DNA of 64,000 bases. Source: Rhodoferax sp. Lineage in GTDB: Bacteria; Pseudomonadota; Gammaproteobacteria; Burkholderiales; Burkholderiaceae_C. Positions 7,500-18,703 of the stretch are shown here, in pieces (position 1 is the stretch's first letter; each line of letters opens with the position of its first letter). Both the position numbers and the translations under genes were made by a program. The stretch lies in assembly GCA_029866205.1 (NCBI GenBank), contig JARWZT010000019.1, positions 62,001 to 126,000 on the forward strand, read 5' to 3'. Below the pieces are notes generated by a model. The model was not told where the DNA came from and ran no database searches. It saw only the letters and a program-made list of their open reading frames with translations.

Positions 7500-8015
7500 T
7501 CAAGCCGTTTTGCCCGGTTCGGCCAACGCCAGGGTGCGTTTGATGATGGTCTGCAAAATCGAGCGCACTTCGAGCGGCAGTTTGGCGACGATAGCGTCAA
7601 TGCGGTGCAAGGGAATCACCCGGGCCTGCACGGCGGTGACGGTAATGACGCTGTACTTGCTGGGTTTGTTCACGATTCCTTCGGCCAATCCCAACACGGA
7701 GCCCGGCCCAAAACGGTAGATGTCGTCGCCCTCTGTGCCGACCAGGGTGCCGCTCACGATCAGGTACGCCTGGTCCACGATCTCGCCCGCCGCAATGATC
7801 TTGCGCTTGGGCTCAAAGGAAATTGAACTCAACAGCGGCGAGCCCCACAGACTCAAGTAGAGCCGTTCGTCACTGGTCAGCAGCCCGGATCTGAAAATCT
7901 CCAGCGTATGCGCAGAGCGGGGGTCGATGATGCCAAAGCTTTTGAGGCGATCACTGTCAACGGCAAAACTCGCTCGGAGGTTGGGCACGCGCAAATCCGT
8001 TTCAGTAAAGGGCAA
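7500..8015 (-). CDS. Cyclic-nucleotide-binding-domain protein, degenerate cassette
   Basis: A 171-residue protein with about 60 N-terminal residues of unknown fold, then a CRP-like barrel (FEPKRKIIAAGEIVDQAYLI, GTLVG, FGPGSVLGLAEG) and an alpha helix. The phosphate cassette lacks the Arg-Ser-Ala triad; the corresponding segment is NKPSKYSV. This domain may therefore not bind a cyclic nucleotide, or may serve as a structural partner. No helix-turn-helix follows, so it is not a standard CRP/FNR regulator. It is first in the minus-strand set with the second binding-domain protein and the HD phosphodiesterase. Confidence 0.75.
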   Translation of the reverse strand: MPFTETDLRVPNLRASFAVDSDRLKSFGIIDPRSAHTLEIFRSGLLTSDERLYLSLWGSPLLSSISFEPKRKIIAAGEIVDQAYLIVSGTLVGTEGDDIYRFGPGSVLGLAEGIVNKPSKYSVITVTAVQARVIPLHRIDAIVAKLPLEVRSILQTIIKRTLALAEPGKTA

Positions 8016-8092
8016 GAAATTTCGGGAGCAAAGCGTTGGAGACCGCCAGCGCGTCCGATTTTAAGGGGCTTGGGCGGGCACCGCAGCCCCAC

Positions 8093-9076
8093 TCAGTCGG
8101 CGTAATTCCCCAGGTCGATCGCCGCGTCAGTCACGGCCTCGTCGGGCCAGTTGGAGTACCAGATGTCATGGCTGGCCGCGCCGGACTGCAAAGGGCTGCG
8201 TTGAAAACCTGGTACGGGAGGCAACAGGGGCGCCACCAGTACGTCAAACCGTGGCACCGAAAAATAGGGGAAAGACTGCCGTTGGCGCGCACTGCGGTTG
8301 GTCACCCGGTGCGGTGTGGACACCAGGCGCCCACCCGTAAGCAACTCCAGCATGTCACCCACATTGAGCACGTACTCCTGCTCGGCACACTGGGCCTCAA
8401 TCCAGGCACCCTCTTGCGTGCGCACCTCCAGGCCACCCACCGGGTCGTGCGCCAGCAGGGTCAAAAAATTGAAATCCTTGTGGGGATGAATGCCCCAACT
8501 GTCGTCATGGGGCCTGCCCGGCGGGTAATTGAGCAAAGTCATGTTGGTCAGTGGACGCTCCATCATGGCCAACACCACGGCGGGGTCGATCCCCAGGGCC
8601 TCACACAGGGCTTTCAGAATGGCATCGTTGACACGCGTCATCTCGGCCCAATAGGCTTGCACGGCGCTGCGCACGTCAAAGTCCAATGGCGGCCAGCGGT
8701 TGGGGCCATACAGCGCACTGGCTTCGCAGATAGGGTCTTTTGCGTCCACTTCCCAGTGCAATTTCCAAGCCTCGTACTGGTCGGCTCGGGCACCGCCCGC
8801 GTTTGGCGTGAAATAGGCCAGCGGCACATAGCCCCGGTAGTTGTTTTTGTCGACCATCCAGCCTTGGTAGCGGCTGCGCGGCGCATCAAAAACCGCTTTG
8901 ACGGCTTGGCGCATGTTTTCCAGCACCTCGGGCGCAACCCCCGTGCCCTGCAACACCGCAAATCCGGTGTCGCGCAAGGCCTGGTGCAAGGCCTCGCGGC
9001 ACGCAACACGAGATGGGTCGGTGGCGGCGGTATCGAACAAGCTGCTGATGTCGACAGTGGCGAGCCGAGCGGTCAT
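8093..9076 (-). CDS. 2-oxoglutarate-Fe(II) oxygenase, isopenicillin N synthase family
   Basis: A 327-residue non-heme iron oxygenase. The iron-binding triad is visible in IHPHKDFNFLTLL (His and Asp) and TPHRV (His), with the 2-oxoglutarate-binding Arg-x-Ser in RQRQSFPYF. The N-terminal DISSLF and GFAVLQGTG segments are typical of the DIOX_N domain. Start at 9076 is chosen because DISS normally lies about 10 residues from the N-terminus; upstream codons are shadow of queF. It is 20 bases after queF, so the two may be co-transcribed. Substrate is unknown. Confidence 0.85.
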   Translation of the reverse strand: MTARLATVDISSLFDTAATDPSRVACREALHQALRDTGFAVLQGTGVAPEVLENMRQAVKAVFDAPRSRYQGWMVDKNNYRGYVPLAYFTPNAGGARADQYEAWKLHWEVDAKDPICEASALYGPNRWPPLDFDVRSAVQAYWAEMTRVNDAILKALCEALGIDPAVVLAMMERPLTNMTLLNYPPGRPHDDSWGIHPHKDFNFLTLLAHDPVGGLEVRTQEGAWIEAQCAEQEYVLNVGDMLELLTGGRLVSTPHRVTNRSARQRQSFPYFSVPRFDVLVAPLLPPVPGFQRSPLQSGAASHDIWYSNWPDEAVTDAAIDLGNYAD

Positions 9077-9096
9077 GGTGCTTTCCCAAAAAACGG

Positions 9097-9954
9097 TTAC
9101 TGCCGAGCAGTCCGGGTGTTGGCCGGGAGTTGCTGGGGATGGCTGGTACGAAACGGATTGATGTCCAGCCCGCCCCGGCGGGTATAGCGGGCGTAGACGG
9201 TGAGCTTGAGCGGTTTGCAGCGGGTCCAGACGTCCATAAAGATACGTTCCACGCACTGCTCGTGAAATTCGTCGTGGTTGCGAAAACTCACCAGGTACTG
9301 CAACAGGCTTTCTTGGTCAATTTGCGCGCCGGTGTAACTGATTTGTACGCTCGCCCAGTCGGGCTGCCCGGTCACCAGGCAGTTGCTTTTGAGCAAATTG
9401 CTGACCAGCACTTCCGACACGGGCCCCTCTTTCTGCGCCGTCTCCACGGTGTGCAACAAGTCCGGCGCCGGGGTGTAGCGGCTGCACTCCACCTCCAGAC
9501 GATCCAAATTCAGGCCATCGAGCTCATAAACCGGCTCGCGATCAAACAGCTCCGGACCCAGCAGGCGCAGGCCTGCGGTCCCTTTTTGTCCAGCGCCGCG
9601 CCAGAGGGCTTCGTTGACATCGGTGCGCAAACGCTCGGCCACCTCGGCGGCGGTGGCAAAGCGGGTGTTATTAAAACTGTTCAGGTACAGCTTGAAAGAC
9701 TTGCTTTCGATGATGTTGGGCGACTCACAGGGCACCGTAAAGTGCGCAATAGCCACCTGGGGCTTGCCGCGGAGATTGAGCCAGCTGAGCTCAAACGCGC
9801 TCCACATATCAGCGCCAAAAAACGGCGGTGCGCTGTCCAGCCCCAATTCGGCGCGTTTTGGCGCGCGCGCAATCGGGAAAAGCAGCGATGCGTCGTATTG
9901 GTCCGCATACCGCGCGGCTTTGCCCAGAGGTGACTGTTCCGGAAGGTTGTTCAT
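9097..9954 (-). CDS. queF: NADPH-dependent 7-cyano-7-deazaguanine (preQ0) reductase
   Basis: A 285-residue long-form QueF, which reduces preQ0 nitrile to preQ1 in queuosine biosynthesis. The N-terminal half carries the [13 protein letters not shown] substrate-binding motif (83-95). The C-terminal half carries the nucleophile Cys192 in [11 protein letters not shown] with Asp199, matching the E. coli enzyme (282 residues). The ATG at 9954 overlaps the yaaA stop codon as ATGA, so translation is probably coupled. No other queuosine genes are in the window. Confidence 0.95.
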   Translation of the reverse strand: MNNLPEQSPLGKAARYADQYDASLLFPIARAPKRAELGLDSAPPFFGADMWSAFELSWLNLRGKPQVAIAHFTVPCESPNIIESKSFKLYLNSFNNTRFATAAEVAERLRTDVNEALWRGAGQKGTAGLRLLGPELFDREPVYELDGLNLDRLEVECSRYTPAPDLLHTVETAQKEGPVSEVLVSNLLKSNCLVTGQPDWASVQISYTGAQIDQESLLQYLVSFRNHDEFHEQCVERIFMDVWTRCKPLKLTVYARYTRRGGLDINPFRTSHPQQLPANTRTARQ

Positions 9955-10736
9955 GCGGCTGCTCCCGGCGCTTCGCGGCGGAACACCAGACGCTGGGGGC
10001 TGGACGCGGCAGCGCACCACGAATACCCGTCGGCGTCGAATCCGCGCAACTGTTCAGGATGGTTCAAACGCTGATCAATGGCAAACCGAGCCATCATTCC
10101 CCGGGCCCGTTTGGCCGAAAAACTGATAATTTTGTACTCTTCATTGCGTTTTTCCTGGAATACACACTCCACAACGGGCGCCTTGAGGGCGCTCAGCTGG
10201 ACGGATTTGAAATACTCCTGCGAGGCCAAGTTCACCACCACCGGGCTGTTGTCCACACGCAAACGGCGGTTCAGGTAGTCGCTGATTTGTGAGCCCCAGA
10301 ATTCGTAAAGGTTTTTTCCTTGGGCTGTGCTGAGCGCTGTGCCCATCTCCAGCCGATAAGGCTGCATCAGATCCAGCGGGCGCAGCACACCGTAAAGGCC
10401 ACTCAAAATACACACATGGTCCTGCGCCCAGGCCAAAGCATCGTCCTCCAGGGTGCGCGCCTGCAAGCCGTCATAGACATCACCGTCAAAGGCAAGCAAA
10501 GCCTGGCGGGCGTTCTTGGGGGTCGCACGGCTCGACCACGCCTGGTAGCGCGCCACGTTCAGACCGGAAAGCGCGTCGCTCAAGTCCATCAGCCGGGCAA
10601 TGTCCTGGGGTGAGTGGGTCCTGAGCACGTCAATCAGGGCTTTGGACTGCTTGACAAACAGTGGCGCAGTGGACGCCTGACCCTTCAGGGAAGATTCGTA
10701 GTCCAGGGACTTGGCGGGGGAAAGAAGAAAAAGCAT
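9951..10736 (-). CDS. yaaA: Peroxide stress protein YaaA (DUF328)
   Basis: A 261-residue cytosolic protein of the YaaA family. E. coli YaaA limits Fenton damage under peroxide stress by lowering free intracellular iron and binds DNA. Diagnostic segments are the N-terminal [12 protein letters not shown], the internal [23 protein letters not shown] and the C-terminal [14 protein letters not shown]. Length matches the E. coli protein (258). It is followed by queF with a four-base overlap. Confidence 0.93.
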   Translation of the reverse strand: MLFLLSPAKSLDYESSLKGQASTAPLFVKQSKALIDVLRTHSPQDIARLMDLSDALSGLNVARYQAWSSRATPKNARQALLAFDGDVYDGLQARTLEDDALAWAQDHVCILSGLYGVLRPLDLMQPYRLEMGTALSTAQGKNLYEFWGSQISDYLNRRLRVDNSPVVVNLASQEYFKSVQLSALKAPVVECVFQEKRNEEYKIISFSAKRARGMMARFAIDQRLNHPEQLRGFDADGYSWCAAASSPQRLVFRREAPGAAA

Positions 10737-10817
10737 CCCGGCATTATCCAGAATCCCGCATCCCGCCTCACGGACCCAGCAAGCTAAGGCCGGGGTTTAG
10801 GCCTGCAGGCACGGGCA

Positions 10818-11162
10818 TCAGGCGCGAAGGTCGACGATTTGACCCTGCAGTGCACGTTTGGTGCCTTCTGGGCCAGCTTCACTTTCGAGCTTGATTTCGC
10901 GGACCACCTCGCCAGACACCGAGTCGGTCAGCCGCAAGGTCAGTCCACTTTGGGAACTCCCGACTTGAAAACTCATGTTCAAAGATGCCGATGCGACCGG
11001 CGCCTCAACGCGTTTGGGCTCTGGCGCGCGCTCGACCGTCTGCGATGCCGACGCCCTGGGCGCCGCCGGCGGCGCGAAAGAGGGGCGAGGCGCAGCTTCC
11101 TCCCGCCCAACGTGGGGCGTGTTCGCGGGGGAAAGCGTCATTGACATGGGCGGGTAGTTCAT
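10818..11162 (-). CDS. Small protein with FlaG-like C-terminus
   Basis: A 114-residue protein with a low-complexity Ala/Pro-rich N-terminal half and a compact C-terminal segment reading MSFQVGSSQSGLTLRLTDSVSGEVVREI. The pattern of a beta hairpin, ...TGEVIRQIP, is the core of FlaG-family flagellar proteins, here as SGEVVREIKL. No other flagellar gene is present. The resemblance is short, so a general bacterial uncharacterised protein is the alternative. Confidence 0.55.
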   Translation of the reverse strand: MNYPPMSMTLSPANTPHVGREEAAPRPSFAPPAAPRASASQTVERAPEPKRVEAPVASASLNMSFQVGSSQSGLTLRLTDSVSGEVVREIKLESEAGPEGTKRALQGQIVDLRA

Positions 11163-11249
11163 AGAGTTGCCTTAGAAGTATCGGCACCATTGCCCAAAGT
11201 TTGAGCGTAAAGGGTGTAACGCCCAAATTCGGGATCTAGCGAACCCCGC

Positions 11250-11528
11250 TCACTCGCTTCGGACAAACGCCCCAGCGATCCGCCGAACGGAGGGCAACAC
11301 CAACACCATGGTCGGATAGGCAAACAGCCACGAAATGCCCCAGGATCCGAGCCAGAGTACCCAAAATCCGTTCGTTAACCCCGCACTGCGGAGCGTGCTG
11401 ATGAACGACACCACGCAGGTCATGATGATCGACAAAAAAAACGGCAACACAAATCGCAAATAAGGTGGCGCGAGTTTGGCGAACCCCAGCGGATTGCGGG
11501 GGACAACGTTGGAATCGGTATCGGTCAT
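11250..11528 (-). CDS. DUF2798-like small membrane protein
   Basis: A 92-residue protein with two hydrophobic helices (about 25-45 and 55-80) separated by a short loop with ISTLRSAG. Its form, an FxxxFF helix, a TCVVSFISTLRSAG loop and an FWVLWLGSWGISW helix ending with a basic tail, matches DUF2798 proteins. Function unknown. It is divergent from valS across a 135-base gap that should hold both promoters. Confidence 0.7.
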   Translation of the reverse strand: MTDTDSNVVPRNPLGFAKLAPPYLRFVLPFFLSIIMTCVVSFISTLRSAGLTNGFWVLWLGSWGISWLFAYPTMVLVLPSVRRIAGAFVRSE

Positions 11529-11663
11529 GCCAACATGTTATCGACAACGGCTTGTCCCCCCATGGCAGCACGGTTTGCCGCCAGCGGCACTCGTTAAAAT
11601 CCCCGTTTTCTTCCTGCAATTCCACGGCCGCCCTGGTGCCGCCGTTACGAGCCCCCAACCCCC

Positions 11664-14630
<2,967 letters not shown>

Positions 14631-14650
14631 GCCTGTCCGCTGGCAGACTG

Positions 14651-14674
14651 GAGCCCAGTCGCAGTTCTGGGCTC
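14651..14674. terminator. Stem-loop between convergent valS and tusA-like gene
   Basis: GAGCCCAG (14651-14658) pairs perfectly with CTGGGCTC (14667-14674) around an 8-nt loop. It sits in the 48-base gap between two convergent stop codons, where a bidirectional terminator is expected. There is no T tract on either side, so it is not a classic intrinsic terminator. Confidence 0.45.
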
Positions 14675-14678
14675 AGAC

Positions 14679-14918
14679 CTAGCGCCGGCGCATCACGTGC
14701 ACAAACTCCTGCCCCAGCGTTTGCTGGTCTAGCAGTGTGTTGCCCGTCTGTTTGGCAAAGGCCTGGAAGTCGCGGATCGAGCCTGCGTCGGTGGCCACCA
14801 CTTTAAGCACTTGGCCACTTTCCATGCCGGTCAGCGCCCGCTTGGCCTTCAGGATGGGCAGCGGGCAATTCAGGCCACGGGTGTCGAGTTCGACGTTAAC
14901 GGTGTAGTCGGCAGACAT
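14679..14918 (-). CDS. TusA-family sulfur carrier protein
   Basis: A 79-residue protein of the TusA/SirA fold. The conserved LDTRGLNCPLPILKAK motif places the persulfide-accepting cysteine at Cys18. TusA relays sulfur from cysteine desulfurase in tRNA thiolation and other sulfur trafficking; paralogs serve sulfur oxidation. ATG at 14918 is chosen for the standard N-terminal length. It sits 16 bases after the NUDIX gene and downstream of cysM, a sulfur-linked neighbourhood. Confidence 0.88.
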   Translation of the reverse strand: MSADYTVNVELDTRGLNCPLPILKAKRALTGMESGQVLKVVATDAGSIRDFQAFAKQTGNTLLDQQTLGQEFVHVMRRR

Positions 14919-14934
14919 AGGGCGATCTTTCGGT

Positions 14935-15486
14935 TTAACTGGACTGGACCACGGGCGCATCGCGCTTGGGCCACTCCACAAACTCGGGCTTGTAACCGCG
15001 CGAGGTCAGCCAATCGGCCAGCGCGTATCCCGTACCTGCGGGCCAGCATTTCAGGTCTTGCGGCGCGTACATGCGGTAATCCACCAGCTCAGGCGACAGG
15101 CGCACCTCGCCGTGGCAGACGGCGTGGTAGGCGATGATGATTTGGTTCATGCGCTGAAAGTCGTACACGCCGACCAGGGTCAGGGCATCGGTGACCAAAT
15201 TGGTTTCTTCGGCAATTTCGCGGGCAATGCCTTCTTGGGGTGTCTCGCCCGCCTCCATAAAGCCGGTAATCAGCGCGTACATCTTGCCAGGCCAGGCAGC
15301 GTTGCGGGCCAGCAGGATCTGGCCGTTCACCTCCACAATGCCGGCCAGCACCGGTGTCGGATTGTTCCAGTGGGTGTAGTCGCAGGCGGTGCAGCGCAAT
15401 CGCACCTTGTCGCCACCGTCTTCCATCTGGCTGATCAGGGCCAGTGGCGTGGCGCACTGGGGACAAAATTTAAAAGCGTGGCTCAT
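14935..15486 (-). CDS. NUDIX hydrolase with N-terminal zinc ribbon
   Basis: A 183-residue protein. A zinc ribbon comes first (Cys8, Cys11, Cys32, Cys35), then a NUDIX domain with box G-FMEAGETPQEGIAREIAEE from about residue 75, which binds Mg2+ and hydrolyses nucleoside-diphosphate-linked substrates. The ribbon plus NUDIX order is shared with NudC-type NADH pyrophosphatases, but this protein is shorter (NudC is about 257) and lacks NudC's N-terminal domain, so substrate is open. It sits in a minus-strand run with cysM and the TusA-like gene. Confidence 0.85.
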   Translation of the reverse strand: MSHAFKFCPQCATPLALISQMEDGGDKVRLRCTACDYTHWNNPTPVLAGIVEVNGQILLARNAAWPGKMYALITGFMEAGETPQEGIAREIAEETNLVTDALTLVGVYDFQRMNQIIIAYHAVCHGEVRLSPELVDYRMYAPQDLKCWPAGTGYALADWLTSRGYKPEFVEWPKRDAPVVQSS

Positions 15487-15523
15487 GGGCAGTCAATCGT
15501 CCAATCGGTTCAAAATCAATGGC

Positions 15524-16438
15524 TCAGGCCGGGAAAACGCCAGTGGACAAGTAGCGGTCACCCCGGTCGCAGACAATGAAAACGATGGTGGCATCTTGCA
15601 CCTCACTGGCAATCTGTTGCGCCACCCAGCAGGCGCCGGCCGCTGAAATGCCGGCAAAGATACCTTCTTCCCGCGCCATACGCCGGCACATGTCTTCGGC
15701 GTCGGTCTGGCTCACATAGCGCAACTCGTCGACGTTTGCAGGGTCATAAATCTTGGGCAAATAGGCGGGAGCCCATTTGCGAATCCCCGGAATACGCGAG
15801 CCCTCAGAGGGCTGGGCGCCGATGATGCGGACGGCCGGGTTCTTTTCTTTCAGGTAGCGCGCCACGCCGGTAATGGTGCCCGTGGTGCCCATGGCACTCA
15901 CAAAATGGGTGACGCGCCCCTGGGTGTCGGCCCAGATTTCGGGGCCAGTGGTCTCATAGTGCACGCGCGGGTTGTCCTGGTTGGCAAACTGGTCCAACAC
16001 CCTGCCCTTGCCCTCGGCCTGCATTTTTTCTGCCAGATCGCGGGCGTACTCCATACCACCACTCTTGGGCGTGAGGATGAGCTCCGCGCCAAAAGCCTTC
16101 ATGGTTTGCACCCGCTCAATCGACAAGTCCTCGGGCATGATGAGCACCATGCGGTAGCCCTTGATGGCCGCAGCCATGGCAAGCGCAATACCGGTGTTGC
16201 CCGAGGTGGCTTCGATCAGGGTGTCTCCGGGGGCAATGTCGCCGCGCTCCTGGGCGCGCTGGATCATCGAGAGCGCCGGGCGGTCTTTCACCGATCCGGC
16301 CGGGTTGTTGCCCTCGAGCTTGCCGAGTACAACATTGTTGCGGTGGGAGTGGTCAGCTGCCCCGATGCGCTGCAGTGCAACGAGCGGGGTTTTGCCAATG
16401 GCGTCTTCCAGAGTGGGGTAATTCGATGAGTGAGGCAT
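15524..16438 (-). CDS. cysM: Cysteine synthase B (O-acetylserine/thiosulfate sulfhydrylase)
   Basis: A 304-residue PLP enzyme that makes cysteine from O-acetylserine and sulfide, or S-sulfocysteine from thiosulfate. The PLP lysine is Lys51 in NPAGSVKDRPALSMI, and the substrate loop SGNTGIALAMA is present. KDRPAL and the length of about 300 are CysM rather than CysK features. It heads a minus-strand run with the NUDIX and TusA-like genes. A frameshifted fragment of a diverged second copy lies at 1977-2155, and both share TATGGCACATTA immediately upstream. Confidence 0.93.
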   Translation of the reverse strand: MPHSSNYPTLEDAIGKTPLVALQRIGAADHSHRNNVVLGKLEGNNPAGSVKDRPALSMIQRAQERGDIAPGDTLIEATSGNTGIALAMAAAIKGYRMVLIMPEDLSIERVQTMKAFGAELILTPKSGGMEYARDLAEKMQAEGKGRVLDQFANQDNPRVHYETTGPEIWADTQGRVTHFVSAMGTTGTITGVARYLKEKNPAVRIIGAQPSEGSRIPGIRKWAPAYLPKIYDPANVDELRYVSQTDAEDMCRRMAREEGIFAGISAAGACWVAQQIASEVQDATIVFIVCDRGDRYLSTGVFPA

Positions 16439-16531
16439 GGCTTTAATGTGCCATAAATCAGGGGCAGCTTAAGACCGTGCGGCCGCGCAAAAGTCGCGCT
16501 GGGGCGTGCGCAGCCGCAACAGGCCCAACGG

Positions 16532-17956
16532 CTAAAGAGAAAAAATCTTGCCCGGATTCAAGATGTTGTGCGGGTCGAGCGCAATTTTGATGGCGCGCAT
16601 CATGGCCACCGAACCGGTGCCGACCTCCGTCAGCAAAAAATCCATTTTGTGCAAGCCAATGCCGTGTTCGCCGGTGCAGGTGCCCCCCAAGCGCAGCGCG
16701 CGCGCCACCAGCTTGCCGTTGAGGTGTTCGGCCGTTTCACGCTCCGTGGCGCTGTTGGGGTCAATCAAATAGCCCATGTGGAAATTGCCGTCTCCCACGT
16801 GGCCCACCATAAAGTAGGGAATGCCCGCCGCATTTGCCTCGTCCACTGATTCAAGCAAGGCGTCCGCCAGTTTGGAAATGGGCACACAGGTGTCGGTGGT
16901 AACGCAGCGGCAGCCGGGGCGCGACTGCACGCCGGCAAAGTAGGCGTTGTGACGCGCGGTCCACAGGCGGGTGCGTTCTTCGGGCGTGCTGGCCCATGAA
17001 AAGCCGTGGCCCTGGTTGTCATTCACGATGTCTTGTACCATGGCGATCTGTTCTTGCACGCCGGCCGGCGAACCGTGAAACTCCATCAGCATCATCGGCA
17101 CCTCGGCCAACCCGAGCTTGGAATGCTGGTTGACCATGCGCACCGTGTTGCCGTCAAGCAGCTCGCAGCGCGCAATGGGGACGCCCATCTGAATGATGGC
17201 TATCGTGGTGTTAACGGCGTCAGCCAGCGTAGAAAAGGCACAGGTGGCCGCCATTACCGCCTCAGGCAACGGGTAAACCTTGAGGGTGATTTCAGTCATC
17301 ACGCCTAGCGTGCCCTCGCTGCCCACCATCAGGCGCGTCAGGTCATAGCCGGCCGACGATTTGCGGGCACGGGTGCCAGTGCGGATGACTTCGCCGCTGG
17401 CAGTTACGACTTCCAAACCCAGCACGTTGTCGCGCATGGTGCCGTAGCGCACCGCGTTGGTGCCGCTGGCACGGGTGGCGCTCATGCCGCCCAGCGACGC
17501 GTCGGCCCCTGGGTCAATCGGGAAAAACAGGCCGCTGCTCTTCAGCGCCTCATTGAGCTGCTTGCGTGTGACACCCGGCTGCACGGTCACCGTCAGGTCT
17601 TCGGGGTGGATTGCCACGATGTGGTTCATGCGCCCCAGGTCAATGCTGATACCGCCTTGAACGGCGAGCAGATGGCCCTCCAAAGACGAGCCCACACCAA
17701 ACGGAATGACCGGCACGCGGTATTGCGCCGCCAGCGCCACGGCCGCCACCACATCGGCTGTGGATTCGGCAAATACCACCACAGCGGGCGGCGGCACATC
17801 AAACACCGATTCGTCGCGCCCGTGCTGCTCGCGCACCGCCAGACCCGTGGCGCAGCGGCTGCCAAAGTGCGCATTCAGCGCGTCAAGCAGTACCTGCGGC
17901 ACTTCTCGCAGGGCGAGCTCGGGCGTCAAAGAATGCGGTCTGGCTGGAGCGTTCAT
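16532..17956 (-). CDS. FAD-linked oxidase (D-lactate dehydrogenase / GlcD family)
   Basis: A 474-residue FAD-binding PCMH-type flavoprotein. The FAD domain shows PFGVGSSLEGHLLAVQGG and PGADASLGGMSATRASGTNA; the C-terminal domain shows GHVGDGNFHMGY and TCTGEHGIGLHK, both diagnostic of D-lactate dehydrogenase (cytochrome) and glycolate oxidase GlcD. It likely oxidises a D-2-hydroxy acid and passes electrons to the respiratory chain. ATG at 17956 is preferred for an AAGGA ribosome-binding site; upstream in-frame starts at 17974 and 17998 are possible. It is separate from the L-lactate enzyme at 3051. Confidence 0.88.
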   Translation of the reverse strand: MNAPARPHSLTPELALREVPQVLLDALNAHFGSRCATGLAVREQHGRDESVFDVPPPAVVVFAESTADVVAAVALAAQYRVPVIPFGVGSSLEGHLLAVQGGISIDLGRMNHIVAIHPEDLTVTVQPGVTRKQLNEALKSSGLFFPIDPGADASLGGMSATRASGTNAVRYGTMRDNVLGLEVVTASGEVIRTGTRARKSSAGYDLTRLMVGSEGTLGVMTEITLKVYPLPEAVMAATCAFSTLADAVNTTIAIIQMGVPIARCELLDGNTVRMVNQHSKLGLAEVPMMLMEFHGSPAGVQEQIAMVQDIVNDNQGHGFSWASTPEERTRLWTARHNAYFAGVQSRPGCRCVTTDTCVPISKLADALLESVDEANAAGIPYFMVGHVGDGNFHMGYLIDPNSATERETAEHLNGKLVARALRLGGTCTGEHGIGLHKMDFLLTEVGTGSVAMMRAIKIALDPHNILNPGKIFSL

Positions 17957-18103
17957 GGTGCGGGCTTCCTTCATCACACGGGTCAGGAGCCGAAGCATAC
18001 GTCAGCGCACGCCCAAAGACCGGCAAATATTCTGACCGCCCACCACGCAGATAAGATGCTCGCGCGCCGGTTTTGCGCGCCTAACTCACCCGAAAGCCCG
18101 ACC

Positions 18104-18610
18104 ATGACGATTTCCATGTACCAAGCCAGCGTGCCACGCTTGGTCAACAGCCTGAACAACCTGATCAACATTTTGGACAAGGCGCAAGCCCACGTCGAGG
18201 CCAAAAAGATCGACCCCGCCGCCCTGATCGACTTTCGCCTTTACCCCGACATGCTGAGCTTTCGCCGCCAGGTGCAAATTGCCAGTGACACCGCCAAGGG
18301 CGTGATGGCACGCCTGGCTGGGGTCGAAATTCCCGCCTATGAAGACAACGAGCGCACTTTCGAAGAACTCAAGGCCCGCGTGGCCAAGACCGTGGCCTTT
18401 GTGCAAAGCTTCACCCCCGCGCAGATTGACGGCACCGAAGACAAAGACATCATCACCAAGCGCGGCGACAAGGAAACGCATTACAAAGGCATGCAGTTTT
18501 TGCTCGGCCATGCCATGCCCAATGTGTATTTTCATGTGACAACCGCCTTTGCCATCCTGCGCCACAATGGCGTGGAGATTGGCAAGCGCGACTTCTTGGG
18601 CAATCCCTAA
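18104..18610 (+). CDS. DUF1993 family protein
   Basis: A 168-residue helical protein of the DUF1993 family, a DinB-like four-helix fold of unknown role. Typical segments are MYQASVPRLVNSLNNL at the start, DFRLYPDMLSFRRQVQIASD in the middle and LLGHAMPNVYFHVTTAFAILR near the end. Start ATG at 18104. It is divergent from the FAD-linked oxidase gene and probably monocistronic. Confidence 0.85.
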   Translation: MTISMYQASVPRLVNSLNNLINILDKAQAHVEAKKIDPAALIDFRLYPDMLSFRRQVQIASDTAKGVMARLAGVEIPAYEDNERTFEELKARVAKTVAFVQSFTPAQIDGTEDKDIITKRGDKETHYKGMQFLLGHAMPNVYFHVTTAFAILRHNGVEIGKRDFLGNP

Positions 18611-18703
18611 GCAGAACACGGGGGCGCCGGGCGTCCCCATCCCGATCCAAAGCTGGCACAGACCGGCGCGGTAAAAACCCAAAACAAGCTGGAGACAAGC
18701 ACC

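Noticed and set aside
6278-8015. CBASS or other cyclic-nucleotide anti-phage system
   Set aside because: No CD-NTase, cyclase or effector nuclease or membrane-pore gene is present; cNMP-binding and HD phosphodiesterase features alone do not support it.
9954-10020. Upstream start for queF
   Set aside because: The extra 22 residues are a frame-shifted copy of the yaaA end; ATG 9954 gives the standard N-terminus and an ATGA overlap.
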